A DNA stretch of 64,000 nt from Gloeopeniophorella convolvens (Eukaryota; Basidiomycota; Agaricomycetes; Russulales): assembly GCA_022496205.1 (NCBI GenBank), contig WTXD01000006.1, positions 682,001-746,000 of the forward strand. The letters are read 5' to 3'. Below, piece by piece: positions 35,801-48,437 of this stretch; the first letter of the stretch is position 1, and every line of letters starts with the position of its first letter. The notes under the pieces were generated by a model that saw only the letters and a list, made by a program, of their open reading frames with translations, ran no database searches and was not told where the DNA came from. The position numbers were made by a program, and so were the translations under genes.

Positions 35801-38800
35801 CCTGCTTGCTCTCGAAGACGCGGCTAGATTGACGGCGCTTTTGCAGCTCTCGGAACACCGCAACGATGCGTTGCGCGTAGGACGGAGCAATACGGCAGCG
35901 TTGACACAGGATGGTCTCGAGCTCTGCTTGCGGGACGTCTTCGAAGTGGACCTCCAGGAAGCGGTTACGGAATGCTCGCGATAAGACCTTGCGCCCGGCA
36001 TACAGACCGGGAGGATTCTGCGTTGCGAACAGCATGAAGTGGGGGTGCGGCTTAATTACTTCCTGCGTCTCGGGGATGACGAGCTCTCGATTGTCGTCCA
36101 GAAGGCGATTCAACGCCTCGAGGACGTCTGTCGGCGCTAGGTTCAGCTCGTCCAGCACGATCCAGTCGCCATTGCGCAGAGCCTGAACGAGGAGGCCATC
36201 CTTGAAGACGAGCTTGCCGGTGACAGGATCCGAAACGTAGGTGCCGAGATATTCTTGGATGTCCGTATGTTCGTGGTTGTTGATCCGGACGAAGCGATGG
36301 CCTGTTCTCTTGGCCATATATTCAATAGAGCTCGTCTTGCCGCTCGAGGTAGGGCCTTCGATCAGGACGGGGAATCTCCGTGTGAGTATGATGCGCGCGA
36401 GATCGATGAGCTTCTTTTCCACGGACGGCGTCAATATGTAGTCGTCCGTCGGGAGCTCCGGCAGGGCGCCCCTCTCGAGGTAGAAGGGACCAAACTTCAC
36501 GAAATCCTCCAAAGGGCGCGATTGAGGAGGTGCCGGTTCCCTTGTGAGCAAAAGGCGGACGTTGCGGACCCCGTTCAGAAGGTGCTTCTGCGCCAGGGCG
36601 GTCACGAGCTTGGCGCTTGCCGTATCCAGAACCATCGTAAAGGCCATCAGGCAACCTTCCCAGAGCGCTCTCCGTACGCTATAAGCGCTCGCGATATCAG
36701 CAGCGAAGGTCAAGGCGCGTGCCAGCGTCCGCATGCTGAAGTGAGGTCTACGATTAGATCCGTCCGCGATGTGCCTTTCGTTGGAGAGTGCCTTGACGGC
36801 GGTGTAGAATTCTGCGGCATCCATGATGGCGCCCTTGTCGCTGACGGTAGACGGGCCGATGTACTGCTTCACAATGGCCAGAAGTGTCTCACGGTCCGCA
36901 TCTGGAGAAGGGACGTCTATCTCGGTGAAGTACGACCTGATATTGGGTGGGAGGTCCTTCTTGCCAACGTCAGTTGCGGGGTTCATGCAGGCGAAAAGGC
37001 GGAAGTCAGGGTGGCGAGGGACTGGCTCCATAGATCCTTGCTCGGTCAATGTGACTGAGGCTCCGGGGCCGCGGAGTAAGCTCGAGACGGCCTCAAGCGT
37101 CTCCGAGCTGGCAAGGTTAATTTCATCAAGCAGGATCCTGCGCGCGCGGCGTGAGCGAATTCACAGCCCAACAGATTGAACCACACTCACCAGTCCCCGG
37201 ACCTAAGTGCCCTCACAAGAGGTCCCTCTACGAAACTGAATGCGAACTTGCCCTTCTTGGTAATGTGTTGCGCCTCAAATTGAAGAACCTCCTGCTCCAA
37301 GGCCGCCCAGTTCCTCTCTGACTCCAGAAAGTGCGCTGCCCCCGTCCTTCGGCGTTTGCGCGGAGCTTCCGAGTCGAGTGCATCGGTACCTTCGTTGCCT
37401 CTGCAGGCAAACACAAGGAATTGAGTTGTGACCGACCCGCGTGACTTGAAGACGTACCCTTCGACGTCGCGCAATTTACCCCCGATTCTGTCCTTAGCCA
37501 GTCTCACGCTCTCCTTCCACAGCCCAACGGCGCGCTTCCATTTCCCTTCATGCACAGCTTTCCAAGTCGATTCTTCGAACTTCACATTCTTCTTCTGACT
37601 GAATGTACTGCGAAACAGATCTAGGAACTGTAATTGCAGTTCGGAGCCGGGGATGCGAGCGTCAATAGGTTTGAAAGAGCCTAGCAAGTCGGAAGACTCT
37701 GTCTGCTGAGAGAGGTTGAGGGAGATGAGATTGCGCCGTAGGAGCGAAGCCATGTGCGTGACGACACTTGTTTTTCCCGTACCTGTCTCGCCGGTGAGTA
37801 GTACCGGTTCGTTCATGGAGACAGCAGAAGCGATGCGGGTCATGAGGGAGACGGCAGGCCGGTGCATTGCAAATGGCCGTGCTGGCGGAGGTACGATCCC
37901 CAGCTTGTCCGTGCGCGCTGGCAGCCTGATACGGCCTAATCGCAACGAACTGGTGCGCCCGTTAACGTCGACTTCGTTGGCAAACTCGGGGACGTGATTG
38001 TGGAGTAGCCAGTCACACTTCTCCTGCGTGAGACCAAGATGTTCTGCCACAACCGCGGCGATAGCTGTAGCGTGGGCGTGGGAGGCAGCAGTCAGGGGCC
38101 CGGCACCGAAAAAGACGTCCCGGGCTTCTAAATACATCTCCTCGCGCAGAGTTGGATTTGGGAACGTGACAGAAAGGGTGCCCACATTGTCCAGGTCCAT
38201 GCGGGGCGTGTCCGTGACCATCGGCTGATAAGAACTTGGGAGAAGAGCATCCAGCCGTGAGCAGCACTTTTGGAGGTCGCGCAAACCTATCTCCCGCCCA
38301 GAAACAGACGATCCAAGACTTCTGATGGCGGTCCATAAGACAGTGATGCCCCGTGCTGCGGGGCCGGCAAGCCTTGGAAACAGAGCGGCGATGATGATGC
38401 AGAGTTCTTCTTGAGTGGGGGCAGGAACGACTACTTCATGGAACTTGTGCGCTCCGAAGAACGTGGGCGGATTGAAGACACCATGTATCGTTGCAGTCAC
38501 TGATCGCGTTGCAAAGATGGCGAAGGTTTCTGATGCGATCACCTCCCCTCGACTCGGCACCGACAGCTTTGCCCTGCCACCAACCCATTTGCCCGCTCCA
38601 AGAGATTCGACGAGCGGTTTAATGGTCCCAAGCACCTCAGCGCTCGCTTTGTCGATGTCCTCGAAGACGACCCATCGCCCTGACCTCATGGCTCTCACGA
38701 GAACCCCCTCTTTCCATTCGAAGGTACCCGGTGACTTTGCGGAAGACGCGTATGAGCCAAGAAGGGACCTGGAATCGATCGACGTGTCCGCAAGGTTTAC

Positions 38801-39933
38801 GGTAACCAGCTGGGTCTTGATGCCCGGGTGTAGGGTCGACGCAAGATGCTTTAATAAAAGCGTCTTTCCCGACGAATGTGCTGATGTGAGAAGAACGGGA
38901 AGCCGCAGCGAGATGTGTAATGCCAGCGAGCGCAAGGAACCGATCGCGGCATTTGTCGGGACTAACGGGGTGTCTGGGGTCATGCTAGGGCCTGGTCGAC
39001 GATGCATCAAAACGCCGTGGACACTTGTAACGAAGGAACTGTAATAACGTCAATACACAGCGATATCTCATACTATTGAAACGCACCTCAAGTCTGATGA
39101 TTGTATACCCTGACTTGTAGGAAATTCTTGTGTGTCTGTTGCAATGGCGTTGCGTGCATCATGGATTCGCTGCGCTTCGATCACAGGCAGGAGCCATCCA
39201 TCTATGACATTGACGCGCCCTTGAGGGTCCATCCCATGCTCGAGTGGGCAATTGACTTCAGCCATGGAACCCACGACAGCGTTCTCCAGCTGTTCCCTCT
39301 CCATCTCGCTCATTCCGCTTTGCAAGGCATAGCACCGTATGGCCAAGTAGCGTACACCGACATCTGGATGCGGCGCCCAAAATAATCGTGAAAGGGGTTC
39401 CAAAGGCCAGTCGAGTTGGTTAGGGAGATCGGGATTCGCCTGCAATAGGCGATAATACGCAAGCAAGATGCGATGCAGACTCGAGGAAGGGATGATTGCG
39501 AGTGGCGTGGAATCGGGAATCAGGCTCAGAGGGCCAGCTCGGGGAACGAACTCTTGCAAGAAGGTGGAGAGCACGCTGTAGAGATGATCAGGAATTTGAA
39601 GTTCGTCCGTGACATCACGACGTACGGGAACAGTTCTGTGTGAGGCTGTAACAAGAGGCAGAAGGCGCATAGTTTGTCTTCCACAGCTTCTGCATTCTCC
39701 AACCAGCGCGCGCACAGATCCAGCAGGAGTGGGCGGAATAAACTTGCTACGACGGTAGTGCAAGAAGGGAGAAAGAGAAACTTCGATGCGAGCGACAACA
39801 GCTCTTTTGAGGACGCACCAACCAGGTTGACCTGGTGATGCCCATTCCACGTAGGAAACCGGGAAGTGAAAACGAGCCACTGAGCCCCTATATCCAAGAC
39901 CAGAGGATCTTTGAAACGGTCGGGCAAAGACAT
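23880..39933 (-). CDS. MDN1: Midasin (MDN1/REA1), giant AAA ATPase of 60S ribosome assembly
   Basis: Removes assembly factors such as Ytm1 and Rsa4 from pre-60S particles in the nucleolus and nucleoplasm. The start at 39933 gives MSLPDRFKDP; the first intron is 39576-39625. About 5,000 residues. Six AAA modules show Walker A motifs in order: SSGKTLLLKH (about 38.87 kb), GETGTGKTS (37.78), GPTSSGKTS (36.34), GETGSGKTS (35.46), GSPGVGKTS (34.21) and GPSGSGKTS (33.28). Walker B blocks such as LLDEMNLAPQSVLEGLNAVLDHRG follow. A long helical linker spans about 31.7-27 kb, then an Asp/Glu-rich region at 26.9-25 kb. The C-terminal MIDAS domain (FIALDDSRSM, about 24.54 kb; LGIIISDGICQD) binds UBL-domain substrates. 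No disabling change was found. At 16 kb it is the largest gene here. Confidence 0.96.
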
Positions 39934-41566
39934 GAGATTACGAGAGATTAAAGCACTTTTGGGGCGCTGTATGGGAGAGCTGTGCGTCCATCAGCAATTT
40001 GCTGGGATGCATGAATTAGATAGACTGGTACATACTCAGGATAATCTAGAAGCAAAACGTACAGCTTGAAAAGGGGAGTGAGGGAGGAGCTGAGGTCTGC
40101 TGCCGGGCGAGAGCGTGCAGCAAGAGGCCGCGCTCGGAAACGGGACGTTCCATCGGCGTCTCGACAAAAATTCTGTCGTGGGAAACTTCGGCCATCCGGG
40201 CCACGCGCTGGCCCGGTTAGCGCTTTAGCCTTGTGGCCGGCGCTTGTCTGCATACTTACCATGCGCGCTTACCGAGTCCAACGCGCGGTACCGATGTCTC
40301 TATTCGAGGGCGATCAAAGGGAAGCGGTCCATAGGCACTAGACAATGCTAGTATACAGTCCCAGAAGGTCCCAGGTCTGAGGACCTCCCTGTTCTGTGCT
40401 GACTGTCAAATGAATATACAATTGGGGGTTATGCCGGCCAAGCACACACCGACCCACTCAATCGGAATGTTGGCCTTTCGCGTGGCTTCTCAGCGTATCT
40501 GATCACAATGTCGGAAGTTTGGGTCCGAACTTATCTGAACCTTCTATGGATGCCCGAATCATTTGGTCACTTACACAAATGGAACTTTAGCTAAAATGCA
40601 CATGAGCGGCATAATACTCGAACTGGGTATGTTGTGTCTGCGCGTGCATCTATCACAAGCACCGTATTTCCACGACCGCTGTGACCTGTCTCTCCGGGAA
40701 TTCGAAGCCTGAGAACGCCGTTCCAGTCTGTCATTTCTCCAACAGCGTGTCCGTGGTCAACTTCGTGCAGTCACACCGGCAGCTATGCCTCGGAGCGCGC
40801 TCGTGATTACGTCATGCACTCCACTGCCTCAGTGCGGCGCCTGTGCCACAGCACGGTAGCCATCACCACCGCGCCCTACGTAGCATGCGCCGCGAGGCTG
40901 CGACACCTTGTGTTATGGAATCGCGTGGGCGCTGCGCACTATCCTCGGTGACTATTCCTGTTAACTATCTATGGCAGGAGGTTCACCGTACTGGTGGGAT
41001 CGGCCCAAAATTCAAATCGCCAAAAACGGTAGCTCATCCTGCGGACCTCAATGTGCCGTCACTTGCTTAACATCTCCCAGTGATCTAAACGAAAAATTAG
41101 GGCAAATCAGTGTTCGTGATCCTACTCGATCCGCTGCAGAGTGAAGACATCCCCACCTTCATACACATTTCGACACTCGGCCCCGTTGGCGATGCTGGCG
41201 CCCGGTGGCTGAACTGCCTCACCATCTCGTCTCATATATCCCCATCAAACTTGGCTCCATCAGTCCTCTTGACAATGCAGGCCTCGGGGCTGGAGCGCTG
41301 ATCATCATTGGGCGTAGCCCGCGCGCTTCCGTGTTCACGAGTTTGAAGCGCGCAAGTTTGGCTCACCCGCACCGCATGATCGAGGATCTTGCGTTCCGGT
41401 ATGCACGTCCGGAGTTAGCTAAAAGTCGAGGCGTCACGCAACTGGGCCATCACTTCGTCTTCTTCATTCAGCGGCCTTTATTCTTGCGCCTCCGTGTGCC
41501 ACCAGTCCTCTATATAACTGGCGAGGCCTTTCATCCGCCCGTTCTTTCAACTGGGTCGCATTTCTC
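39934..41566. other. Divergent intergenic region, MDN1 / decarboxylase
   Basis: 1.6 kb between divergent genes, containing the promoters of both. Short open frames at 39948-40341 on both strands overlap each other and show no protein family. I see no repeat, RNA gene or element. Confidence 0.5.
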
Positions 41567-44500
41567 ATGGAGTCGACATCGCGCCGACGTCCATCCTCTC
41601 TATCTATGTCCGCCGCCAAAATGATGGCGTGGCTTCCTCGCCTCAGTGCACTCTCCTCACTGAGCGACGAACCTGAGCCCACAATCGCGGAGCCGCTCAA
41701 CGCCCCTGGCTCATTACAAGACGCCCACAACGCAGCCGGTGCTTGGTTCTTAGGTCCTAAAGCGGAGAATATCAATCACTTCAAGAAGTATGTTGATATC
41801 ATCCTAAACGACCTGACGCAATGCAGGAGGGACTTCGCACCCCAGGATGAGGTATGTGCCTAATTCTTGCGCTCAAAGATCTGCAGAATGATGCTGATGA
41901 TCAACGCAGGACTTCGTTACTTCGAAGATGGCCTCCTCGACCGCGTTCAAGGGGAGCATGTCTCGACTCGAGACGAACCTGACCTTTCTATCTGCGCTGC
42001 TTCCGCAACACAGCGTGCCATTCTATTCACCGCGGTACATGGCGCATATGCTCAACGATGTCTCCATGCCGGCAACGCTCGGCTATCTCTTGGCACTTAT
42101 GTACAACCCCAATAACGTCGCCCAAGAAGGGGGTCCCCTTACCAACGTCATCGAATATGACGTCGGCCAGCAACTCTGCAGCATGCTTGGATACGACGTC
42201 CAGCCCGGTGGCGAGTCGTCCTTCCCTAGCCCAACAGCATGGGGGCACATCACCTGTGACGGCTCAGTGGCCAATATGGAGTCAATGTGGTGAGTACTTT
42301 GCCCGACGTACCGCACACCGGGTTGCTGACGGTTTGTTATTTTCGTGTTCTATGACCTCAGGGTCGGTGAGTTTTGTAAAGTTTTCTGCGTCTCCGTATA
42401 CTTATTTGTGCAGCGCGTAATTTGAAGTTCTACCCGCTATCTTTGAAGAGGGCAGTTGACAACGAGTCCTGCCTCGCGTATGTCGCCACCAACTTCAAGG
42501 TCAGGCTCTGTACCGGAAAGCAGAAGGCTCTCGCGGACTGCGATTCCTGGGACCTTCTCAACTTGACCCCTGACGAAGTCGTTTCACTCGCCACTCGCGT
42601 TTCAGATGAGTTTGGGCTGTCGACGCAGGCGTTGCAGGCCATCATGAGCGATTACATCATCCAAACAACTGGCAAGGACGACCTCGAGAACTATTTCGGG
42701 ATTCAGCGCCCACCGCAGTACCTTTGCTCGAAGACTACGCATTATTCGTGGCCGAAAGGTGCCGGTGAGTTGCGCGTTTTACTCCTCCAGGATCGACGCT
42801 GAAGTTTTTCTTTGAAGCCATCACGGGCATTGGATCGAGAAACATGATAGGCGTCCCTGTGGACGATCAAGCCCGGATGGACTGCCAAGCTCTAGACATG
42901 CTTCTCGCAGAGTGTGTGAAACACCGTCAAGCCATCTACGCGGTCGTCGCTATCATGGGCACCACGGAACACGGCACCGTGGACCCACTTTCGAAGATTC
43001 TCGCGTTACGCCGAAAGTACCAGCGACGTGGACTTTCGTTCCTGGTACACGCCGATGCGGCGTGGGGCGGCTACTTCACTTCGATGCTCGTGCCCAACCC
43101 TGATGCTCCGGAAGGCGAAAACCCTCTTGACGACCCGACGCTGTTCCTCAGCCCATACGCCGAAAACGAACTGCGTCATTTGCGTCTCGCTGATTCCATC
43201 ACCATCGACCCACACAAGAGCGGCTATGCTCCATATCCTGCCGGCGCTTTGTGCTACAGGGATGGACGCCTGCGGTATATGGTCACCTGGACGAGCCCAG
43301 TTATTGGATCAATGGAAGAAGGAGCAGCCAAAATGGGGGTGTATGGCGTTGAGGGCAGGTGCGTGCGAACTCCATGAGGCCCGAGGAATAGAGCTGAACG
43401 TGTTTCATCTCCGTGTAGCAAAACCGGTGCGGCGCCCGTGGCAGCTTGGCTCGGCCACGAAGTTATTGGGTTGCACAAGGGCGGGTTTGGTTTCCTTCTA
43501 GGGGAATCTGTCTTCACATCTATCAAGGTCGGTCTCGCCCACCCTTTCTGTTCCAGCACGCGTCTAACACACGGTCGCGTAGATGTACGGTCACTGGGCG
43601 ACCATGTCACTCGATCATCCAAACCTTCTTGTTGTCCCTTTCCGCATGCTCCCGAGCGAGATGAATTCAGATGCATCTGCGCAGGAAGTTGATGAGGAAC
43701 GCCGGTTCATCCGGGACGTGATACTCAAGCGCACGCGGGAGGAGCTCGCCAACGATCCCAGGGCTTGCGCGCTTATGCGTCAGATGGGCTCTGACCTCGT
43801 GGTAAACGCCTTTGCGTGCAACTTCCGTATCAATGGCGTGGCAAACAAGGACATCTCGGAGGCCAACTATCTTAACGCCCGTCTATATGATCGACTTTCG
43901 TTCAAGAAGATGACGGAGAGACTCAACGATCAGAAGGTTATCATTATGTCCAGTGTCTTCTCGCAGAAGGAGTATGGTGTCTGCTTGACCAACTTCAAGG
44001 AACGCCTCGGCCTGACTGGAGACGAAGACCTCTTTGTCCTAGTGAACGTGTCGATGTCCCCTTTCGCATCCCCCATCAGCTTTGAACAAGTCCTCGCTGC
44101 GGATTTCCGCGAGGTGGCCGAGGAGGAAGTCAAGGTGCGGCACCGGCGTTATCACGCTGATTGCCGCATTAACCACGCGCCCTCTACAGATCTCTCTGAA
44201 GCGGAACAAGTCTGTGCCCGCTCTCAGAGCATTCGTTTTGCAGGGCAACGGGCCCATCAGCTTGGTTCACATGCCATGCTTCAGCACCATGAGCCAGCGC
44301 CGACAGTGCATCTTGAACGGCGAACTATCTGGGACCGACCTCATGGCATACCTGGAAGCGAAAAGGGAAGACCCTACGGCCACTTACGTCGCATGCGCCG
44401 TCGAGGGAGAGGAGCTCTCCGCAATCATACAACGCAAGTCCTTCAGTTGTCTGATATCTAAGTTGACAGCCGCCGGGTATGTCTAACTCATATCAAGCAT

Positions 44501-45333
44501 CTTTCCCTCCACTAACATGACGTGTGTGTAAACTTAGCACCAGCGCCATTATGCAGGCGCAGATCACTAATATTACCGTGATCAAGAACCGGCAACTTAG
44601 TTCCCGTTACCTCGATGCGGCGTATCCTGGGAAAATGCCATTTTACCTCTACGGCACAAGGCAAGAGATCCACCTCGACCACATGCTCCTGCACGCGCCG
44701 AACGCGCAGCTGTCTGCGGGCGATGTGACAGTGGAACTCAAGGACGGGGATGAGTCAGTCTTTGCTGCAGGGCTTAAGAAAGGTCTTATTGCCGTCGCCG
44801 ACGCCCTCCCGGAACGCCTCATGCAGCCCTTCACCGTAAACCGTCGGCCGCAGTTCTTCCGCCCAGGAGCCCAGCTCGACGTTTCCATCTATCACGACCG
44901 GCGCACCGCTCAGTCACAAGGTCCTGGACTCTGCGACCGGCTTGGCGAGCCCATCGCGCACGCCACCATCACGCTCGGCAACAGCGTTTTCGTGGACTCG
45001 TTCATGATCAATGTTGATACTCCCATCATTGCGTCACACGTGCCCAAGAAGCGCGCCATCACACTTCCTTCGGCAGAGGACGCTTCTTCACAGGATCATC
45101 CCCTGTTCCGTGGCTATGGCCTTGCGGGTCACGCAGACGGGGCTGCGCACTCTACTAATCCCTCGCAATGGCGCGAAATCTGGGACAATGCTCTTGCGGC
45201 GCGCCGGTTCTCAGACATCCCGTCGCGGACGGCGACCCCACCTGAGTCGACTGCCTCGGACACTGACAGCGACGACTATTGCCCGAGCCCCATTGCTGTC
45301 CGTCGGCCCCGCGTCTCCTTCTTCGCAACATGA
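41567..45333 (+). CDS. PLP-dependent aromatic amino acid decarboxylase, non-canonical mushroom type with long C-terminal extension
   Basis: Group II decarboxylase. Nine exons (41567-41851, 41910-42289, 42362-42366, 42414-42764, 42818-43358, 43419-43527, 43583-44134, 44190-44476, 44538-45333) join to 1101 aa. The third exon is only 5 nt (GGTCG) and restores WVARNLKFYP. The PLP lysine is Lys474 in ITIDPHKSGYAPYPAG; FLVHADAAWGGYF holds the cofactor-ring Asp; HITCDGSVANMESMW is the substrate/cofactor loop. The usual decarboxylase fold ends near residue 740. A further 350 residues, including an Asp-rich tail (TASDTDSDDY), resemble the C-terminal extension of the calcium-activatable aromatic decarboxylases described from Psilocybe. 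Substrate (Trp, Tyr, Phe or related) cannot be read from sequence. It forms amines, plausibly linked to specialised metabolism. Confidence 0.85.
42362..42366 (+). other. 5-nt micro-exon of the decarboxylase gene
   Basis: GGTCG lies between AG (ending 42361) and GTGAG (from 42367). It supplies the last base of Trp, all of Val and the first base of Ala. Skipping it would shift the frame. The flanking introns are 42290-42361 and 42367-42413. Confidence 0.75.
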
Positions 45334-45752
45334 TCTTTTCTACTATAATATTCATCAATTTCCTATCTTCCTATCTTCTATCCGGATCTCACTCAAGTTG
45401 CATTCACGCATTATCTGTCTTCATACCCGATCGCACTGGACTCTTTGATACAGCATCCTTACCCATAACCGTACACTCTTCCTACGCAGCATATCCTTGT
45501 CTGTATCACTATCGCTGTTTTTCCTGTGCACCCAGCTGTTGTATCCTGTTTCACTTGGCCCTGAGCGCCGAGCTGTGGCCTTCGCGCAGTCACGTGTATC
45601 GACGCGTCTTTTATCGGATTTGTGATTTGTTCCCAAACACTTTGCGTGTAATAATAGAACTGCCCTTGTCCAGCCTTGTCTCCTTGTCCACCAACTCGCA
45701 ACTTCTCTAATATCTCATCACTTGATTACGCCCCTCACGTTTCACGCACGCA
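45334..45752. other. Intergenic: decarboxylase 3' region and RNA1 promoter
   Basis: 419 bp, pyrimidine-rich on the plus strand (many CTT and TCT runs), as is usual just upstream of basidiomycete housekeeping genes. No gene was seen. Confidence 0.4.
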
Positions 45753-47001
45753 ATGAACTACTCCATCGAAGGCCTTGGCTTGAAGCTTAACTCCCGCGAG
45801 GACATCGAACCGTATCTCAAACAGATTGAGCCGAATATCACCCAGCTTGAGGAGATCCATCTTGGCGGCAACACCATCGGCGTCGAGGCGGCGCAGGCCC
45901 TTGCAGAGGTACTGCAAAGGGCTTCAGCAATCCAGGTGCGCCACGTCGTCCCCGTCTGCTAGCCGCGAAACGCTAACGCCACCGTGCACGCAGGTCGCCG
46001 ACTTTGCAGACATTTTCACCGGCCGTCTCATTACCGAGATCCCAAAAGCACTCTCCGCACTGTGCGACTCCCTCATTGACAAGGAGCACCTCGTCGAGAT
46101 CAACCTCTCCGATAATGCTTTTGGTGGGCGTTCAGTCGACCCCATCGTCCCCTTCCTCTCAAAAAACCCGTCCTTCCAAATCTTCCGGCTGAACAACAAC
46201 GGCCTCGGCCCCGAGGGCGGCACCGTGATTGCGAACGCGTTGCGTGACAACGCCGCCGTGCGCAAGGCGATTCCTGCAGAGAAGCGCAGCGCGCTGCGCA
46301 CGCTTATCTGCGGGCGCAACCGACTTGAGGACGGCTCCGCGTCGGCGTGGGCGGAGGCATTCGCAGCGCATGGCACGCTCATCGAGGTGCGGATGCCGCA
46401 GAACGGCATCCGCATGGACGGCTCAGTCGCGCTCGCGGAAGGCCTTGCAAAGAACGCGGCGCTCGAGCTGCTCGATCTCCAGGATAACACGCTCTCGCAA
46501 CCGGGCGACCGCGCGTTCGCAGCCGCGCTTGCGTCGTGGCCCGGCCTGCACACGCTCAACTTCTCGGATTGTGTGTTGTCGGAGGAGGGCGAGGTCCCGC
46601 AGGTCATCGAGGCGCTTGCCAACGGCTCAAATTCCAAGCTTCGGACGCTACAATTGCAGAATGACAACCTTGAGGGCGGCTCGGTGGCCGTGCTTGCAGG
46701 CGCCATTGGGACGCACCTGAAGGCGATTACGAGGATCGAGTTCCAGGAGAACGATGCCGATGAGGAGGACGCGGGTATCGAGACTTTGAAAGAGAACCTC
46801 ACCGCACGAGGTGGGAAATTCTTGTTCAGTGACGAGGACGAAGAAGAGGAAGAGGACGAGGAAGACGAATTGGAGGATGCAGAGGAGGGTGACGTGAACG
46901 AAGAGTTCGCGGATGCTCAGGGTGGCATAAAGGACGAAGTAGACAAGGATGCGGATGACCTTGCTGATTTGTTGAACAAGGTCTCCTTGGCCAAGTCGTG
47001 A
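45753..47001 (+). CDS. RNA1: Ran GTPase-activating protein (RanGAP, Rna1)
   Basis: Stimulates GTP hydrolysis by Ran on the cytoplasmic side, keeping the RanGTP gradient that drives nuclear transport. Two exons, 45753-45935 and 45994-47001 (intron 58 nt), encode 396 aa. The body is a crescent of leucine-rich repeats of the ribonuclease-inhibitor type (LEEIHLGGNTIGVEAAQALAEVL, LVEINLSDNAFGG, FRLNNNGLGPEGG, LRTLICGRNRLEDG). RLNNNGLGP and ICGRNRLE correspond to the loops carrying the catalytic arginine and asparagine of yeast Rna1. An acidic tail follows (DEDEEEEEDEEDELEDAEEGD), as in fungal Rna1, ending LADLLNKVSLAKS. No SUMO-target domain like that of the vertebrate protein is present. Confidence 0.95.
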
Positions 47002-47164
47002 TATCCTTCGGAGCTCATAGATTATTTTGGGTGGATTTGCGAGGTAGTCGTGGTCACTTGTAGCTAGCATTATATATCGCGGATTGTAAGGCCATACAAC
47101 GCGTCCAAGCAGGGCGACGTGGCGCAATAGGATGTGTGATACTCTACACAGAGGTATACAAAGA

Positions 47165-48437
47165 TCATTTTTTACTTTGTACCGTCCATCGACCCTCGGC
47201 ACCTTCCTTCTTCCCCACTTCTCCGAGCTGTTCTCTTGAAGAAAACCACTGCTGGACACGGTCCTCGCCCGGACGGCCTCCCTCTTTTTCGCGTTCGGCC
47301 TCCAAGAGTAGGGTGTCGGATAACCACGTCGCCGTGTCCGATACTGGAAGCGCGAATTCGCGATAGGCACAACGGATCGTGCGCCACGCTGAGAGGCGAA
47401 GCCGTTCTCGGAGGCTGGCCACAAGTGTCTGCAGCGAGAGGAGGCCAAGATCAGGACCCGAGCGAGGAGAGTTAGGCGCGCGGGGGATCTTTGCAAGGCT
47501 CTCAAGTGTTGGCGCCTGGGTCAGCCTTCCGAAGTGCGAATATCCGCCTCGCCGAAGAGAACGTGATAGGTCACGGAGCCAAGCTTTCCGCTCGTCATCA
47601 AAAGCGAGTGATTGCGGCAAGCTCTTCGATAACTCGAGGAATGCCCGTTGAGACGGATAATGAACGTCGAGAGAGTGCAGCGACGCCAGTAAGATCGTCA
47701 ATTGCAATGAGGTCGAGGAAAGCGGCGTGACAGATAGATAGATGTCAGGGAGGAGACGGGACAGGATCGATGTTGTCTGCGCCTGGGAATGGAAGATGAT
47801 GGATAACCAAAGTGAAGTTTCAAAGACTGGCCATAAAGTTCAGTGAACCAGTACGCAGAGAAGGGTATGGAACAGGCCCCTACCTTCTACCGCAAACTGA
47901 TCGTGGCGTCGTATGGACAATATTCCCTCGCGGAGCTTCCCTAAACACCACCGTCAGCAGGGCAACTTAGTGGCGAGAAATGGAAGACGAACGGAACTGG
48001 AGGAGAATATTGCCCTCCACCTCTGATCGCTGCGTGTCGGTCTCCAGGGAAGGTGGGTTGGCATATTTTTTCCAGTATTCATCGATCTTCGGTCGACCGC
48101 ATGAGCACCAGCGATCCCAAGGCAACGCATCAGAATTCGCACTTTATGCTGCACAAACTCGTGATATTCTTCTTGGACACTGACATTCTTGAGCCTAAGT
48201 ATCTGCCTTGATTCGTAAAAGCCGCACGAAGGGGACTATGTAGACGTACGTGTCTCCATCACGCTCGACTCCACTACTGCGACTGATTGAGGCAATATGC
48301 TCGAACTTGCTGCGGGAAGAGGTACGTTGGTCAGAATCGGTAGACCTCGGGGTTAGGTTGGAGCTGTGTCTTGGGGTGCCATCACGATCTGAGGCGAATT
48401 GACGAGAGCTTCCTCTCCAGGAGCGCCTGGGGGGCAT
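47165..48437 (-). CDS. Unassigned protein, weak SAC3/GANP-like C-terminal half
   Basis: Multi-exon minus-strand gene, convergent with RNA1 (163 bp apart) and divergent from the DUF3605 gene. I place the start at 48437 (MPPRRSWRGSSRQ, basic/Ser-rich). The next exon reads LKNVSVQEEYHEFVQHKVRILMRC, and a later one KLREGI..FAVE joined to FETSLWLSIIFHSQAQTTSIL. The last long exon runs from about 47707 to the stop at 47165: LQLTILLASLHSLDVHYPSQ, LRDLSRSLRRGGYSHFGRLT, WRTIRCAYREFALPVSDTATWL. The helical pattern and the AYRE..P..TATWL ending recall SAC3/GANP (PCI-like) proteins, which act in mRNA export or proteasome-lid contexts, but I would not rely on it. Internal exon borders between 47720 and 48200 are uncertain. 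Confidence 0.45.

Noticed and set aside
36255..37058. 267-codon plus-strand frame inside MDN1
   Set aside because: Antisense shadow of an AAA domain exon; there is no domain in this frame.
39576..39625. Apparent frameshift near the N-terminus of MDN1
   Set aside because: A 50-nt GT..AG intron here joins LLLQPHTELFP to VLSTFLQEFVP in frame, so no mutation is needed.
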